From: an uncultured Clostridia bacterium
GTDB lineage: Bacteria > Bacillota > Clostridia > TANB77 > CAG-508
NCBI GenBank assembly: GCA_948663505.1
Contig: CAPNAQ010000031.1
Coordinates: 1-14,451 of the forward strand
DNA: 14,451 nucleotides
Direction of reading: 5' to 3'
Part shown: positions 4,976-11,845 of the stretch, one piece after another
How positions within the stretch are numbered: the first letter of the stretch is position 1
Layout of the letters: each line of letters begins with the position of its first letter
Translations under genes and position numbers: made by a program
The notes under the pieces: model-generated
What the model saw: the letters and a program-made list of their open reading frames with translations, nothing else
What the model was told of the DNA's origin: nothing
The model's database searches: none

Positions 4976-6172
4976 ATGAATTATGAAAATATAGCTGTAA
5001 CAGTTAGTCAATTAAATAGTTATATTAAAGAAAAAATAGCTGATGATGAAAATTTAAGCAACCTTATAGTAAAAGGCGAAATATCTAATTTTAAAAATCA
5101 TTATACAGGACACATGTATTTTACATTAAAAGATGAAAATTCATTAATAAAATGTATCATGTTTAAAACATATGCACAAAGATTAGATTTTATGCCTAAA
5201 GATGGAATGAAAGTTATCCTAGTTGGAGGAGTTTCCGTTTTTGAAAGAGATGGAGTTTATCAAATATATGTAAAATCAATGCAAGAAGATGGCTTAGGAG
5301 CATTATATAAAAAATATGAAGAGCTGAAAAATAGATTAGAAGTAGAAGGATTATTTGATGAAAAACATAAAAAGTCAATACCGCTAATGCCTAAAATAAT
5401 AGGAGTTTTAACTTCACAAACTGGTTCTGTAATAAGGGACATAATAAATGTAAGTACAAGAAGGAACCCAAATGCATATATTAGATTATATCCAGTACCA
5501 GTTCAAGGCGAGGGAGCTGCCGAAAAAATAGCACATGGAATAAAGATAATGAATGAAAATAATTATGCAGATGTACTAATATTGGCAAGAGGAGGAGGTT
5601 CTTTAGAAGATCTGTGGCCTTTTAATGAAGAAGTTGTTGCTCATGCAATATATAACTCAAAAATACCAATAATATCAGCAGTAGGTCATGAAACAGATTT
5701 TTCAATATCAGATTTTGTGGCAGATCTAAGAGCTCCAACACCATCTGCAGCTGCAGAACTTGCAGTACCAAATATTAACGAAATACTTCAAAAAATAAAT
5801 ACATATCAAAATAGATTAAAAATGTCTTTGGTAAAAAAAGTTGAGATTATGAAATTAAGATATGAAAAGTGCATGTCAAGTAGAGTTTTTAAAGAACCAT
5901 TAAGAAGTATAAATGATAATTATTTGAAATTAGATAGTTATATAAAGTCTTTGGAAAATTTAATAAGAAATAAGAAAAAAGAAGAAGAGACAAGGTATAT
6001 AGAACTAATATCTAAGTTAGATACATTAAGTCCTTTAAAAACTTTAACAAGAGGATATTCATTAGTAGAATTTAATAATAAAATTGTAAAAACTGTAAAA
6101 GATTTAAAACCAGGGGATAAAATAGATATAAAGTTTATAGATGGATACAAACAAGCATTAGTAGAAGATTGA
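4976..6172 (+). CDS. xseA: Exodeoxyribonuclease VII large subunit
   Basis: This 398-residue protein has the full family length. An OB-fold DNA-binding domain (about residues 4-105; GEISNFKNHYTGHMYFTLKD at 34-53) is followed by the catalytic Exonuc_VII_L domain. Family motifs present are TSQTGSVIRDI (146-156), ARGGGSLEDLWPFNEE (204-219) and GHETDFSISDFVADLRAPTPSAA (237-259). The C-terminal half has long helices (about 265-350) that form the subunit-binding coiled coil. With XseB it degrades single-stranded DNA from both ends. It begins 13 bp after nusB with AAAGGA before the ATG, so it is translated from the same operon. Unusually, a PepSY-like gene separates it from xseB. Confidence 0.97.
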   Translation: MNYENIAVTVSQLNSYIKEKIADDENLSNLIVKGEISNFKNHYTGHMYFTLKDENSLIKCIMFKTYAQRLDFMPKDGMKVILVGGVSVFERDGVYQIYVKSMQEDGLGALYKKYEELKNRLEVEGLFDEKHKKSIPLMPKIIGVLTSQTGSVIRDIINVSTRRNPNAYIRLYPVPVQGEGAAEKIAHGIKIMNENNYADVLILARGGGSLEDLWPFNEEVVAHAIYNSKIPIISAVGHETDFSISDFVADLRAPTPSAAAELAVPNINEILQKINTYQNRLKMSLVKKVEIMKLRYEKCMSSRVFKEPLRSINDNYLKLDSYIKSLENLIRNKKKEEETRYIELISKLDTLSPLKTLTRGYSLVEFNNKIVKTVKDLKPGDKIDIKFIDGYKQALVED

Positions 6173-6203
6173 AAAATATGATGAGTGAATTGGAGTGATA
6201 AGG

Positions 6204-6686
6204 TTGAAAAATAAAACAAAAATAATAATTGCGATAGTAGTTATTGTTGTGATTATAATTGGTATTTTTTTTATAATAAATAATATAAATGTAGAAAAAA
6301 AAGATTTAGGATATAATGAAAATCTTTTTGAAGAATTTAATAATGAGAACAAACAAGTTGAAGAAATAGAGAAAAATGTAATAGAAAATGATGTAATAGA
6401 AAACGAAATTGAAGTCAATAATATAAGTAGCAATGTAATAAATACACAAGAAAATGTTACAGGAAAAGAAGAACAAGAAAGTAGTAATGACAATATAGAA
6501 GTTGATAATGATAAAGTTGCTATTGAATTAGCTCAAAAAGAATGGGGAATAGATATAGATTCATATAATTTTGTTGCAAAATCAGAAGGTAATGGAAATT
6601 ATACTGTATCTGTAATTAATAAAACAACTACAAGTGTAATTACAATATATAAAGTTAATATAAGAACAGGAGCAGTAACAGAATAG
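6204..6686 (+). CDS. Membrane-anchored PepSY-like protein
   Basis: From the TTG at 6204 this gives 160 residues. An N-terminal hydrophobic segment (about residues 6-25, Lys before it) acts as signal anchor. It is followed by a long low-complexity linker rich in Asn, Glu and Val (about 28-103) and a C-terminal PepSY-like unit (about 108-160; AIELAQKEWG... YTVSVINKTTTSVITIYKVNIRTGAVTE). PepSY domains are extracytoplasmic and often regulate proteases or bind metal; no partner is evident. I chose TTG 6204 because GGAG (6192-6195) lies eight bases before it. The GTG at 6195 overlaps that GGAG and has no ribosome site of its own. The gene sits between xseA and xseB, in the same operon. Confidence 0.72.
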   Translation: MKNKTKIIIAIVVIVVIIIGIFFIINNINVEKKDLGYNENLFEEFNNENKQVEEIEKNVIENDVIENEIEVNNISSNVINTQENVTGKEEQESSNDNIEVDNDKVAIELAQKEWGIDIDSYNFVAKSEGNGNYTVSVINKTTTSVITIYKVNIRTGAVTE

Positions 6687-6704
6687 AAGGGAAAGAAAAG
6701 TAAA

Positions 6705-6929
6705 ATGGCTAAAACTAGTTTTGAAAATAATATAGAAAGTTTAGAAAAGATTATTACAGAGTTAGAAGAAGGAAATTTAAATTTAGATGAATCAATTTCT
6801 AAATTTGAAGAGGGAATTAAGATGTCAAAGCAATGTAACAAAATTTTGGAAGAAGCGGAAAAGAAAATAACTATTTTATTAGAAAAAGAAGAAAAGATTG
6901 AAGAAAGTGATTTTGATACAGACGAATAA
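6705..6929 (+). CDS. xseB: Exodeoxyribonuclease VII small subunit
   Basis: The 74-residue protein has the usual XseB length. It consists of a helical pair with the hallmark SFENNIESLEKIITELEEGNLNLDESISKFEEGIKM (about residues 4-39) and a charged tail. Several XseB chains bind the C-terminal helices of XseA to form active exonuclease VII. The start is 18 bp after the PepSY-like gene and is preceded by GAAGGGAAAG. It is the last gene before a 130-bp gap with stem-loops, so the operon probably ends here. Confidence 0.95.
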   Translation: MAKTSFENNIESLEKIITELEEGNLNLDESISKFEEGIKMSKQCNKILEEAEKKITILLEKEEKIEESDFDTDE

Positions 6930-6940
6930 TAAGTTGTAAA

Positions 6941-6991
6941 CAATTTTACTTACATAAAATTGGCACATGAACATTTAATTTTAATCATGCC
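6941..6991 (+). terminator. Stem-loops ending the nusB-xse operon (weak)
   Basis: Two hairpins adjoin. CAATTTTA/TAAAATTG (6941-6948 with 6955-6962) has a 6-base loop, and GGCA..TGA/TCATGCC (6962-6970 with 6985-6991) has a 2-base bulge and is followed by TATTTTGTTT. Neither has a perfect T-run, so they may act as a leaky terminator between xseB and the next gene. A third hairpin TTTAATAA/TTATTAAA follows around 7010-7027. Confidence 0.4.
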
Positions 6992-7059
6992 TATTTTGTT
7001 TAATAATATGTTATTAAAAAAAAAGTTATATAAAAAATGTTAAAAGGGAGCTTACAAAA

Positions 7060-7500
7060 GTGAATAATTTTATAGGTTTTATTCAAAATAAATATATATA
7101 TATACCATTTTTATTGTGGTTTTTTATACAGGTTTTTAAAGTAATTTATGATTTAGTAACAACAAAAAAATTTAATTTTAAAAGAATAATGGGAGCTGGA
7201 GGAATGCCAAGTTCTCATTCTGCTGTTGTAACAGGACTTGCAACATTAGTTGGAAAATATCAAGGCGTTGATAGTCCAATTTTTGCTATATCATTTATTT
7301 TGGCTTTAGTTGTAATGTATGATGCTTGTGGTGTTAGAAGAGCTGCTGGAAAACAGGCAGCTTTGTTAAATAAGATTATTGAGACTCCAGGTCTTACAGG
7401 AGTTCAAGTTTCTGAAAGGCTAGTTGAAGTATTAGGTCATACTCCAGTTCAAGTATTTGTAGGAGCTTTAATAGGAATTATAGTAGGACTCATTGCCTAG
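7060..7500 (+). CDS. YuiD-like divergent PAP2 family membrane protein
   Basis: This 146-residue integral membrane protein belongs to the divergent PAP2 (DUF212, YuiD-like) family. Its motifs are GAGGMPSSHSA (residues 45-55) and YDACGVRRAAGKQA (87-100). The first resembles the SxxxH-containing signature of type-2 phosphatidic acid phosphatases, and hydrophobic helices lie at about 13-31, 55-66, 73-88 and 130-146. Its substrate is unknown; lipid or polyprenyl phosphates are plausible by family. The GTG start is supported by AAAAGGGAG nine bases upstream. It is probably transcribed with fhs, 76 bp downstream, or on its own. Confidence 0.88.
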   Translation: MNNFIGFIQNKYIYIPFLLWFFIQVFKVIYDLVTTKKFNFKRIMGAGGMPSSHSAVVTGLATLVGKYQGVDSPIFAISFILALVVMYDACGVRRAAGKQAALLNKIIETPGLTGVQVSERLVEVLGHTPVQVFVGALIGIIVGLIA

Positions 7501-7576
7501 TTTTGTCTACTAAATAATAATTTGAAAGATGAAGATTGGGATAAAAGTTTAAAATTAGGCGAGGGGAAGTGTTAGA

Positions 7577-9238
7577 ATGACTGATATAGAGATATCTAAA
7601 AGTATAAAATTAGAGAAAATAAATGAAATAGCAGAAAGATTGAACATAGAGGAAGATGATATAGAAAGTTATGGAAAATATAAAGCAAAAATATCAAATA
7701 AAGTATATGAAAAATTAAAAAACAAAGAAGATGGAAAGTTAGTTTTAGTTACAGCAATAAATCCTACACCATTAGGAGAGGGAAAAACAACAATGTCAAT
7801 TGCAATTGCTGATGGATTATCAAAAATTAATAAAAAGTCTATATTAGCATTAAGAGAACCTTCTTTAGGACCAGTATTTGGAATAAAGGGAGGTGCAACA
7901 GGTGGAGGATATGCACAAATTGCACCAATGGAGGATATAAATTTACATTTTACAGGAGATATTCATGCAATAACATCAGCGAATAATTTATTATCAGCAA
8001 TGATTGATAATCATATTTATTTTGGTAATGAATTAGATATTAAGCAAGTAACATGGAAAAGATGTGTAGATTTAAATGATAGACAATTAAGAAAAGTAAA
8101 TACAGGTTTATCAGAAGAAAAAAACATTGTTTCAAGAGAAGATGGATTTGATATATCTGTAGCTTCTGAGATTATGGCAATATTATGTTTATCTGAAGAT
8201 ATTGAAGAACTAAAAGAAAGACTTGGTAATATAATTATAGGATATAATTCAAATAGTGAGCCAGTATTTGCAAAACAATTAAAGGCACATGGTTCTATGG
8301 CTGTAATTTTAAAAGACGCAATAAAGCCTAATTTAGTACAAACATTAGAACATACACCTGCTATTGTACATGGGGGACCATTTGCAAATATAGCACATGG
8401 ATGTAATAGCATAATTGCTACTAAATTAGCATTAAAACTGGGAGAATATACAATAACAGAAGCTGGATTTGGTGCAGATTTAGGAGCAGAGAAATTTATA
8501 GATATAAAATGTAGAAAAGCTGATATAAAACCAGATGTAGTAATTATTGTTGTAACAATTAAAGCTTTAAAATATCATGGAGGAATTGAAAAAGATAAAA
8601 TACAAGAAGAAAATTTAGAAGGTTTAAAAAGTGGAATGCATAATTTATATAAGCACATAGAAAATATAAAAGAAAAATTTGGTTTAAATGTTATAATTGC
8701 ATTAAATAAATATACAACTGACACAGAAAAAGAAATAAAATATATTAAGCAAGAATTAGAAGAAAATAATATTGAAATGAGTGTTGTAGAAGCTTGGGCA
8801 AAAGGAGGAGAAGGTGCAATAGATATAGCACAAAAAATAGTTAAATTAGCAGAAGAACCTAAGAAGATAAAGTATATTTATGAATTAGGAGATGATATAA
8901 AAACAAAGATACAGAAGATTGCTACTCAAATTTATGGAGCAACTAATGTAGAGTTTTCTGAAGAAGCAATAAATAAAATAAAACAAATTGAAGCAATGGG
9001 ATTTAAAAATTTGCCTGTTTGTATTGCTAAGACTCAATATTCTTTCTCAGATGACAGCAAGAATTTAAAATGTGATATGCCTTTTAATATTACAATTAGA
9101 GATATTAATTTAAAGGCAGGTGCAGGATTTATTGTTGCATTAGCTGGAAAAATTATGACAATGCCAGGTCTTCCAAAAGTCCCTGCAGCAGAGAGTATTG
9201 ATATTAATGAAAATGGAGATATCATAGGGATATTTTAA
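7577..9238 (+). CDS. fhs: Formate-tetrahydrofolate ligase
   Basis: The 553-residue protein has the family's normal length (about 556). It carries the ATP-binding loop TPLGEGKTT (residues 64-72), the typical LREPSLGPVFGIKGGATGGGYAQ segment (96-118), the FTGDIHAITSANNLL block and the HGGPFANIAHGCNS block. The C-terminus has the conserved TMPGLPKVPAAE. It joins formate to tetrahydrofolate using ATP, giving 10-formyl-THF for purine and fMet synthesis. In acetogens it is also the second step of the methyl branch of the Wood-Ljungdahl pathway. No other pathway gene is present here, so acetogenesis cannot be claimed. GAGGGGAAG precedes the ATG by eight bases, and a strong terminator follows at 9273. 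Confidence 0.98.
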   Translation: MTDIEISKSIKLEKINEIAERLNIEEDDIESYGKYKAKISNKVYEKLKNKEDGKLVLVTAINPTPLGEGKTTMSIAIADGLSKINKKSILALREPSLGPVFGIKGGATGGGYAQIAPMEDINLHFTGDIHAITSANNLLSAMIDNHIYFGNELDIKQVTWKRCVDLNDRQLRKVNTGLSEEKNIVSREDGFDISVASEIMAILCLSEDIEELKERLGNIIIGYNSNSEPVFAKQLKAHGSMAVILKDAIKPNLVQTLEHTPAIVHGGPFANIAHGCNSIIATKLALKLGEYTITEAGFGADLGAEKFIDIKCRKADIKPDVVIIVVTIKALKYHGGIEKDKIQEENLEGLKSGMHNLYKHIENIKEKFGLNVIIALNKYTTDTEKEIKYIKQELEENNIEMSVVEAWAKGGEGAIDIAQKIVKLAEEPKKIKYIYELGDDIKTKIQKIATQIYGATNVEFSEEAINKIKQIEAMGFKNLPVCIAKTQYSFSDDSKNLKCDMPFNITIRDINLKAGAGFIVALAGKIMTMPGLPKVPAAESIDINENGDIIGIF

Positions 9239-9272
9239 TACAAAATATATAATTTTATCATAATAGAGATAT

Positions 9273-9311
9273 AAAAGTCAATAGTTCGTATAGAAAAAAT
9301 TGACTTTTTTT
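9273..9311 (+). terminator. Terminator of fhs
   Basis: A 10-bp perfect stem AAAAGTCAAT/ATTGACTTTT (9273-9282 with 9299-9308) has a 16-base loop and continues into TTT. Its right arm also contains the -35 box of the next promoter, so the two transcription units are packed against each other. Confidence 0.85.
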
Positions 9312-9328
9312 GAATTTTATGCTATTAT
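9300..9328 (+). promoter_or_regulatory. Strong promoter of the 9566 gene
   Basis: TTGACT (9300-9305) is followed by a 17-base spacer and TATTAT (9323-9328), with TG at the extended -10 position (9320-9321). Transcription should start near 9335. This leaves a leader of about 230 bases before the ATG at 9566. Confidence 0.7.
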
Positions 9329-9334
9329 ATAAAT

Positions 9335-9560
9335 ATATATAGTACATTGAAAAAAAGACAATTTTTAAATTGTCTCATAAAATTACTAACTTATGAGATT
9401 ATTAAATACTTTCTTTTAATGTACAAAAAAATTATTTTTAAAAAAGAAAAGCCCCGCTAATGAAGCAGGAATATGAGAGACTTTTATTATATATAATATA
9501 AAAGTTAGCCAATCTTATATTTTGGGAACGAACGCCACTTAAGTGGGTAGTAGGGAAAGG
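9335..9560 (+). ncRNA. Long structured 5' leader, possible regulatory RNA
   Basis: The first part (9342-9424) closes with GTACATT/AATGTAC (9342-9348 with 9418-9424), extended by A-T pairs past a one-base bulge. It encloses two hairpins: AGACAATTT/AAATTGTCT (9356-9364 with 9367-9375) and CATAA/TTATG (9376-9380 with 9391-9395). This gives a three-way junction. The second part (about 9450-9560) is much richer in G+C than its surroundings. It includes GCCCCGCTAATGAAGCAGG, an ACTTTTAT/ATAAAAGT stem, and the palindrome CCACTTAAGTGG (9535-9546) just before the ribosome site. CCCGC near 9452 could pair with GTGGG at 9543-9547 as an alternative to the palindrome. The fold suggests a regulatory leader or a separate small RNA. 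I do not recognise a named riboswitch class. Confidence 0.5.
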
Positions 9561-9565
9561 ACAAT

Positions 9566-10651
9566 ATGGCAACGTTAACATTAAGAGTAGAAGATAATTT
9601 TTTTGTTGAAACAAGAGGGGTTCAAAGTGTATATATTAAAAAGCCTACCCATGTGGTGGCTAATGGCTGGGATTGTGTCATTGCTGATAATGGCACAATT
9701 GAATGTAATTCTACTAAAGAATATTCGAATGGATTGTATAATATGAGATACAAGATTTTACCAAACGGATTTGCAAAATTGACACTAAAAACACCTAATA
9801 ATGGTGTTAAAACAATAATGAAAGGATTTGTAATTCCAAAGGGAGAAAAGTTATGTAATGGACTAATTGGGTTGTCAAGTGGTAAGATAGATAAAAGGTA
9901 TGCTTATTTTAGAAATGAAGAATTTCAAAATTTTCTAAAAGATCATGAAATATCTGCCATAAAACATGAAGACCCTAACAGAGTATATCTAGTTAGAAAC
10001 GCTAGATATGCAGGAGGAGATTGTATTTCATATATAAAAACAGATGGTGAAATGAAAGTAATTACTACAAGAGAAAGAGAAGAGCAAATAGAAGTAACAG
10101 GAGCTACTTGGGTGCTTCATAGACAGTCTCAACATGAAGGAGATTGTCACAATTGCTTTGGAATTTTGTATACAATAGAGAAGGATCCTACTAATTTGGT
10201 AGGAATACCAAACATAAAAGAAATTATAAATAAGCGTTCAAAAATAAATTTAATTGGTGATAAAGGATTTATTAATATTGAAGAGTTAGAACAAGAATTG
10301 AAAAAAATTGTTCCAACCCTGAAAAGAGATAATGTAGGATATGAATTTCGTAAAGAGCCTTATATTGTTTTTTACAAGTTAAATAACTCAAAAATAGAGT
10401 TAAATAATGGAACATCAATTACATTTTTAAATGAAATTGATGCAAAAAAAGCTTTTGAGGAATTTAAAGGAGTGAGATACAAAAATATAAAAGAGCTTGA
10501 AGAAGCTCTTAAAAACAAATATATAATAAAATTAGCGAAATATTATGCTAGTTGTGAAATAAATAAAGATAAAACAGAATTGTATGTACTTATGAGGAGA
10601 GATGATAATAATACGTATCACAATTGTTTTTGGACAGCAAAAGTAAGTTAG
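9566..10651 (+). CDS. Orphan protein with three degenerate repeats
   Basis: I do not recognise this 361-residue protein. No signal peptide or membrane segment is evident, so it is probably cytosolic. Three related segments can be lined up: YLVRNARYAGGDCISYIKT (141-159), TWVLHRQSQHEGDCHNCFGI (181-200) and LYVLMRRDDNNTYHNCFWTA (339-358). Each has a hydrophobic strand, an Arg, a polar turn and then a Cys-bearing strand; the last two share HNCF. The N-terminal 130 residues are rich in beta-type sequence, and residues 213-325 look mixed alpha/beta with two helix-rich 'ELEQEL/ELEEAL' stretches. GAAAGGA (9555-9561) precedes the ATG. It has its own promoter, a long structured leader and its own terminator, so it is a single-gene unit with elaborate upstream control. 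Function unknown. Confidence 0.75.
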   Translation: MATLTLRVEDNFFVETRGVQSVYIKKPTHVVANGWDCVIADNGTIECNSTKEYSNGLYNMRYKILPNGFAKLTLKTPNNGVKTIMKGFVIPKGEKLCNGLIGLSSGKIDKRYAYFRNEEFQNFLKDHEISAIKHEDPNRVYLVRNARYAGGDCISYIKTDGEMKVITTREREEQIEVTGATWVLHRQSQHEGDCHNCFGILYTIEKDPTNLVGIPNIKEIINKRSKINLIGDKGFINIEELEQELKKIVPTLKRDNVGYEFRKEPYIVFYKLNNSKIELNNGTSITFLNEIDAKKAFEEFKGVRYKNIKELEEALKNKYIIKLAKYYASCEINKDKTELYVLMRRDDNNTYHNCFWTAKVS

Positions 10652-10670
10652 TGTTAGTAATTTTATGTAT

Positions 10671-10705
10671 AAAAAGCAGATCCTAGTTAGGGTCTGCTTT
10701 TTCTT
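10671..10705. terminator. Bidirectional terminator, 9566 gene and ytxC
   Basis: A 13-bp stem (10671-10683 with 10690-10702, one G-U pair) has loop TAGTTA. Both arms carry runs of A or T, so it ends in T5 on either strand. It lies between two convergent genes and serves both. Confidence 0.9.
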
Positions 10706-11572
10706 TTATTTTTTTATAAAGACCTTTTTTGATTTAGTTCTTTTATATATTTTACAAATATTGCAATCTGAGCAAATTTCTACTCTACCTTCAAAAATAA
10801 GGCTTAATGTATGAATAAACTCATCAGCAGTATTATCAATAAGGTGAATATAAATCTTATTAGGAATAAGAGTAAGTAAACCATTTAAAGCATAGTCATT
10901 AGAAGAAAAAGAAATATCAGACAAATATTTAGCTTTAAAAATATCGTCAGAAACATTTATAATATTTTTATCAGAATCTAGTAAAATAGAATTCTCATTA
11001 TTATAAATTAAATGTACAATATCGCAATTAGATGGCTGAGAAGTAACATAAAGTTTTAAAAGAGAAACAAATTCAAAATACTCTTTTTCAATAACATAAC
11101 TATTTACAGCCTCATCAACAACATTTTCTAAAATTTTAACATAATCTTTAATTCTAAAATTAATAAAACCATATAGAATAATTGACTTATTATCTGACAA
11201 ATAAGAAGAAAACGATTTTATTAAATTAGAGTATTTAATATCAAAATATTTATTAAAATCATCTGCAAAGATATCAAAACACATATTTAAAATTTTCTTT
11301 TTCTCAGATAGCTCAAAATAGAAGTAATTTTGATTGATTAGTTTTTTTAACAGATTTTCTTCAATTTCATCAATTATTAAACAGGATAAAATGCAAGAAA
11401 GTTCATGTATAAAAGCTATATCGTTATTACCAGTATAATGAACAATAATATTTTTATAATGTTTGAATTGTTTTTGGGAAATATAAATTTGATCAAGTTC
11501 AATATAATCAAGCTCATTTAGTAGATAATCAAGTAAATCTGAATTATTAGTTTTTATACAAATTGATTTCAT
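10706..11572 (-). CDS. ytxC: YtxC-like sporulation protein
   Basis: From the ATG at 11572 the protein has 288 residues. It matches the YtxC family (putative sporulation protein). The conserved core YGFINFRIKDYVKILENVVDEAVNSYVIEKEYFEFVSLLKLYV (about residues 133-175) and the following QPSNCDIVHLIY are clear. The N-terminus is a more divergent helical part, and near the end is CSDCNIC, a C-x2-C-x2-C cluster that might bind metal. The family occurs in spore-forming Firmicutes; its biochemical role is unknown. An ATG six codons upstream (11590) is also open, but GGAGGGG lies between the two ATGs at a good distance from 11572, and nothing suitable precedes 11590. It follows the GH57 gene on the same strand after 273 bp that include a hairpin element, so it may have its own promoter. 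Confidence 0.85.
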   Translation of the reverse strand: MKSICIKTNNSDLLDYLLNELDYIELDQIYISQKQFKHYKNIIVHYTGNNDIAFIHELSCILSCLIIDEIEENLLKKLINQNYFYFELSEKKKILNMCFDIFADDFNKYFDIKYSNLIKSFSSYLSDNKSIILYGFINFRIKDYVKILENVVDEAVNSYVIEKEYFEFVSLLKLYVTSQPSNCDIVHLIYNNENSILLDSDKNIINVSDDIFKAKYLSDISFSSNDYALNGLLTLIPNKIYIHLIDNTADEFIHTLSLIFEGRVEICSDCNICKIYKRTKSKKVFIKK

Positions 11573-11707
11573 GAATTTTCTCCCCTCCATATTAGTATCT
11601 ACTAAATTTTCAAAAGTTATACATTATAATATGCAGAATACTTAAAAAGGAGCTTGACTTAAGAAAAAAACAGAAATGATTATAAATGATAAAATAAAAT
11701 TAATTAA

Positions 11708-11836
11708 AGCCTAATAATATTAATTTAAAAAAAGGAGTTCCACTATGAGTAGTTATTCACTTTAATCCGTTATAAAGTGTCTCTTTACTTTGAGTTTTTA
11801 CTATTCGGAATTTTTGAAAATTCATATTATTAGGCT
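11708..11836 (+). ncRNA. 129-nt hairpin element, probable + strand RNA or MITE
   Basis: Ends AGCCTAATAATAT (11708-11720) and ATATTATTAGGCT (11824-11836) pair perfectly, then after one mismatch AATTT/AAATT continues. Moving inward, AAAGGAGTTCC (11731-11741) pairs with GGAATTTTT (11807-11815), using three G-U pairs over nine positions. GAGTAGT pairs with ACTATTC (11747-11753 with 11800-11806, one G-U), and CACTTTA pairs with TAAAGTG (11758-11764 with 11773-11779). The G-U pairs would be A-C mismatches on the - strand, so the fold favours + strand RNA. The AAGGAG sits before a six-codon frame MSSYSL (ATG 11745) and is paired, so the fold would hide it. Flanking AAATTAATT copies could be a target duplication, which would make this a MITE. 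A weak promoter (TTGACT 11654-11659, GATTAT 11678-11683) exists. Confidence 0.5.
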
Positions 11837-11845
11837 AAATTAATT

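Noticed and set aside
6158..6493. - strand frame rich in Ser/Phe/Ile opposite the PepSY-like gene
   Set aside because: It is a shadow of the Asn/Glu-rich linker; composition alone explains it.
7501..7576. A folate riboswitch before fhs
   Set aside because: The 76-bp gap is AT-rich with no stem of useful length and none of the conserved bases of the THF riboswitch.
8017..8412. 131-codon - strand frame inside fhs
   Set aside because: It lies wholly within the well-conserved fhs coding sequence and has no recognisable protein features.
7577..9238. Acetogenesis (Wood-Ljungdahl) gene cluster
   Set aside because: Only fhs is present. The enzyme is also widespread in non-acetogens for purine synthesis, so the pathway cannot be inferred.
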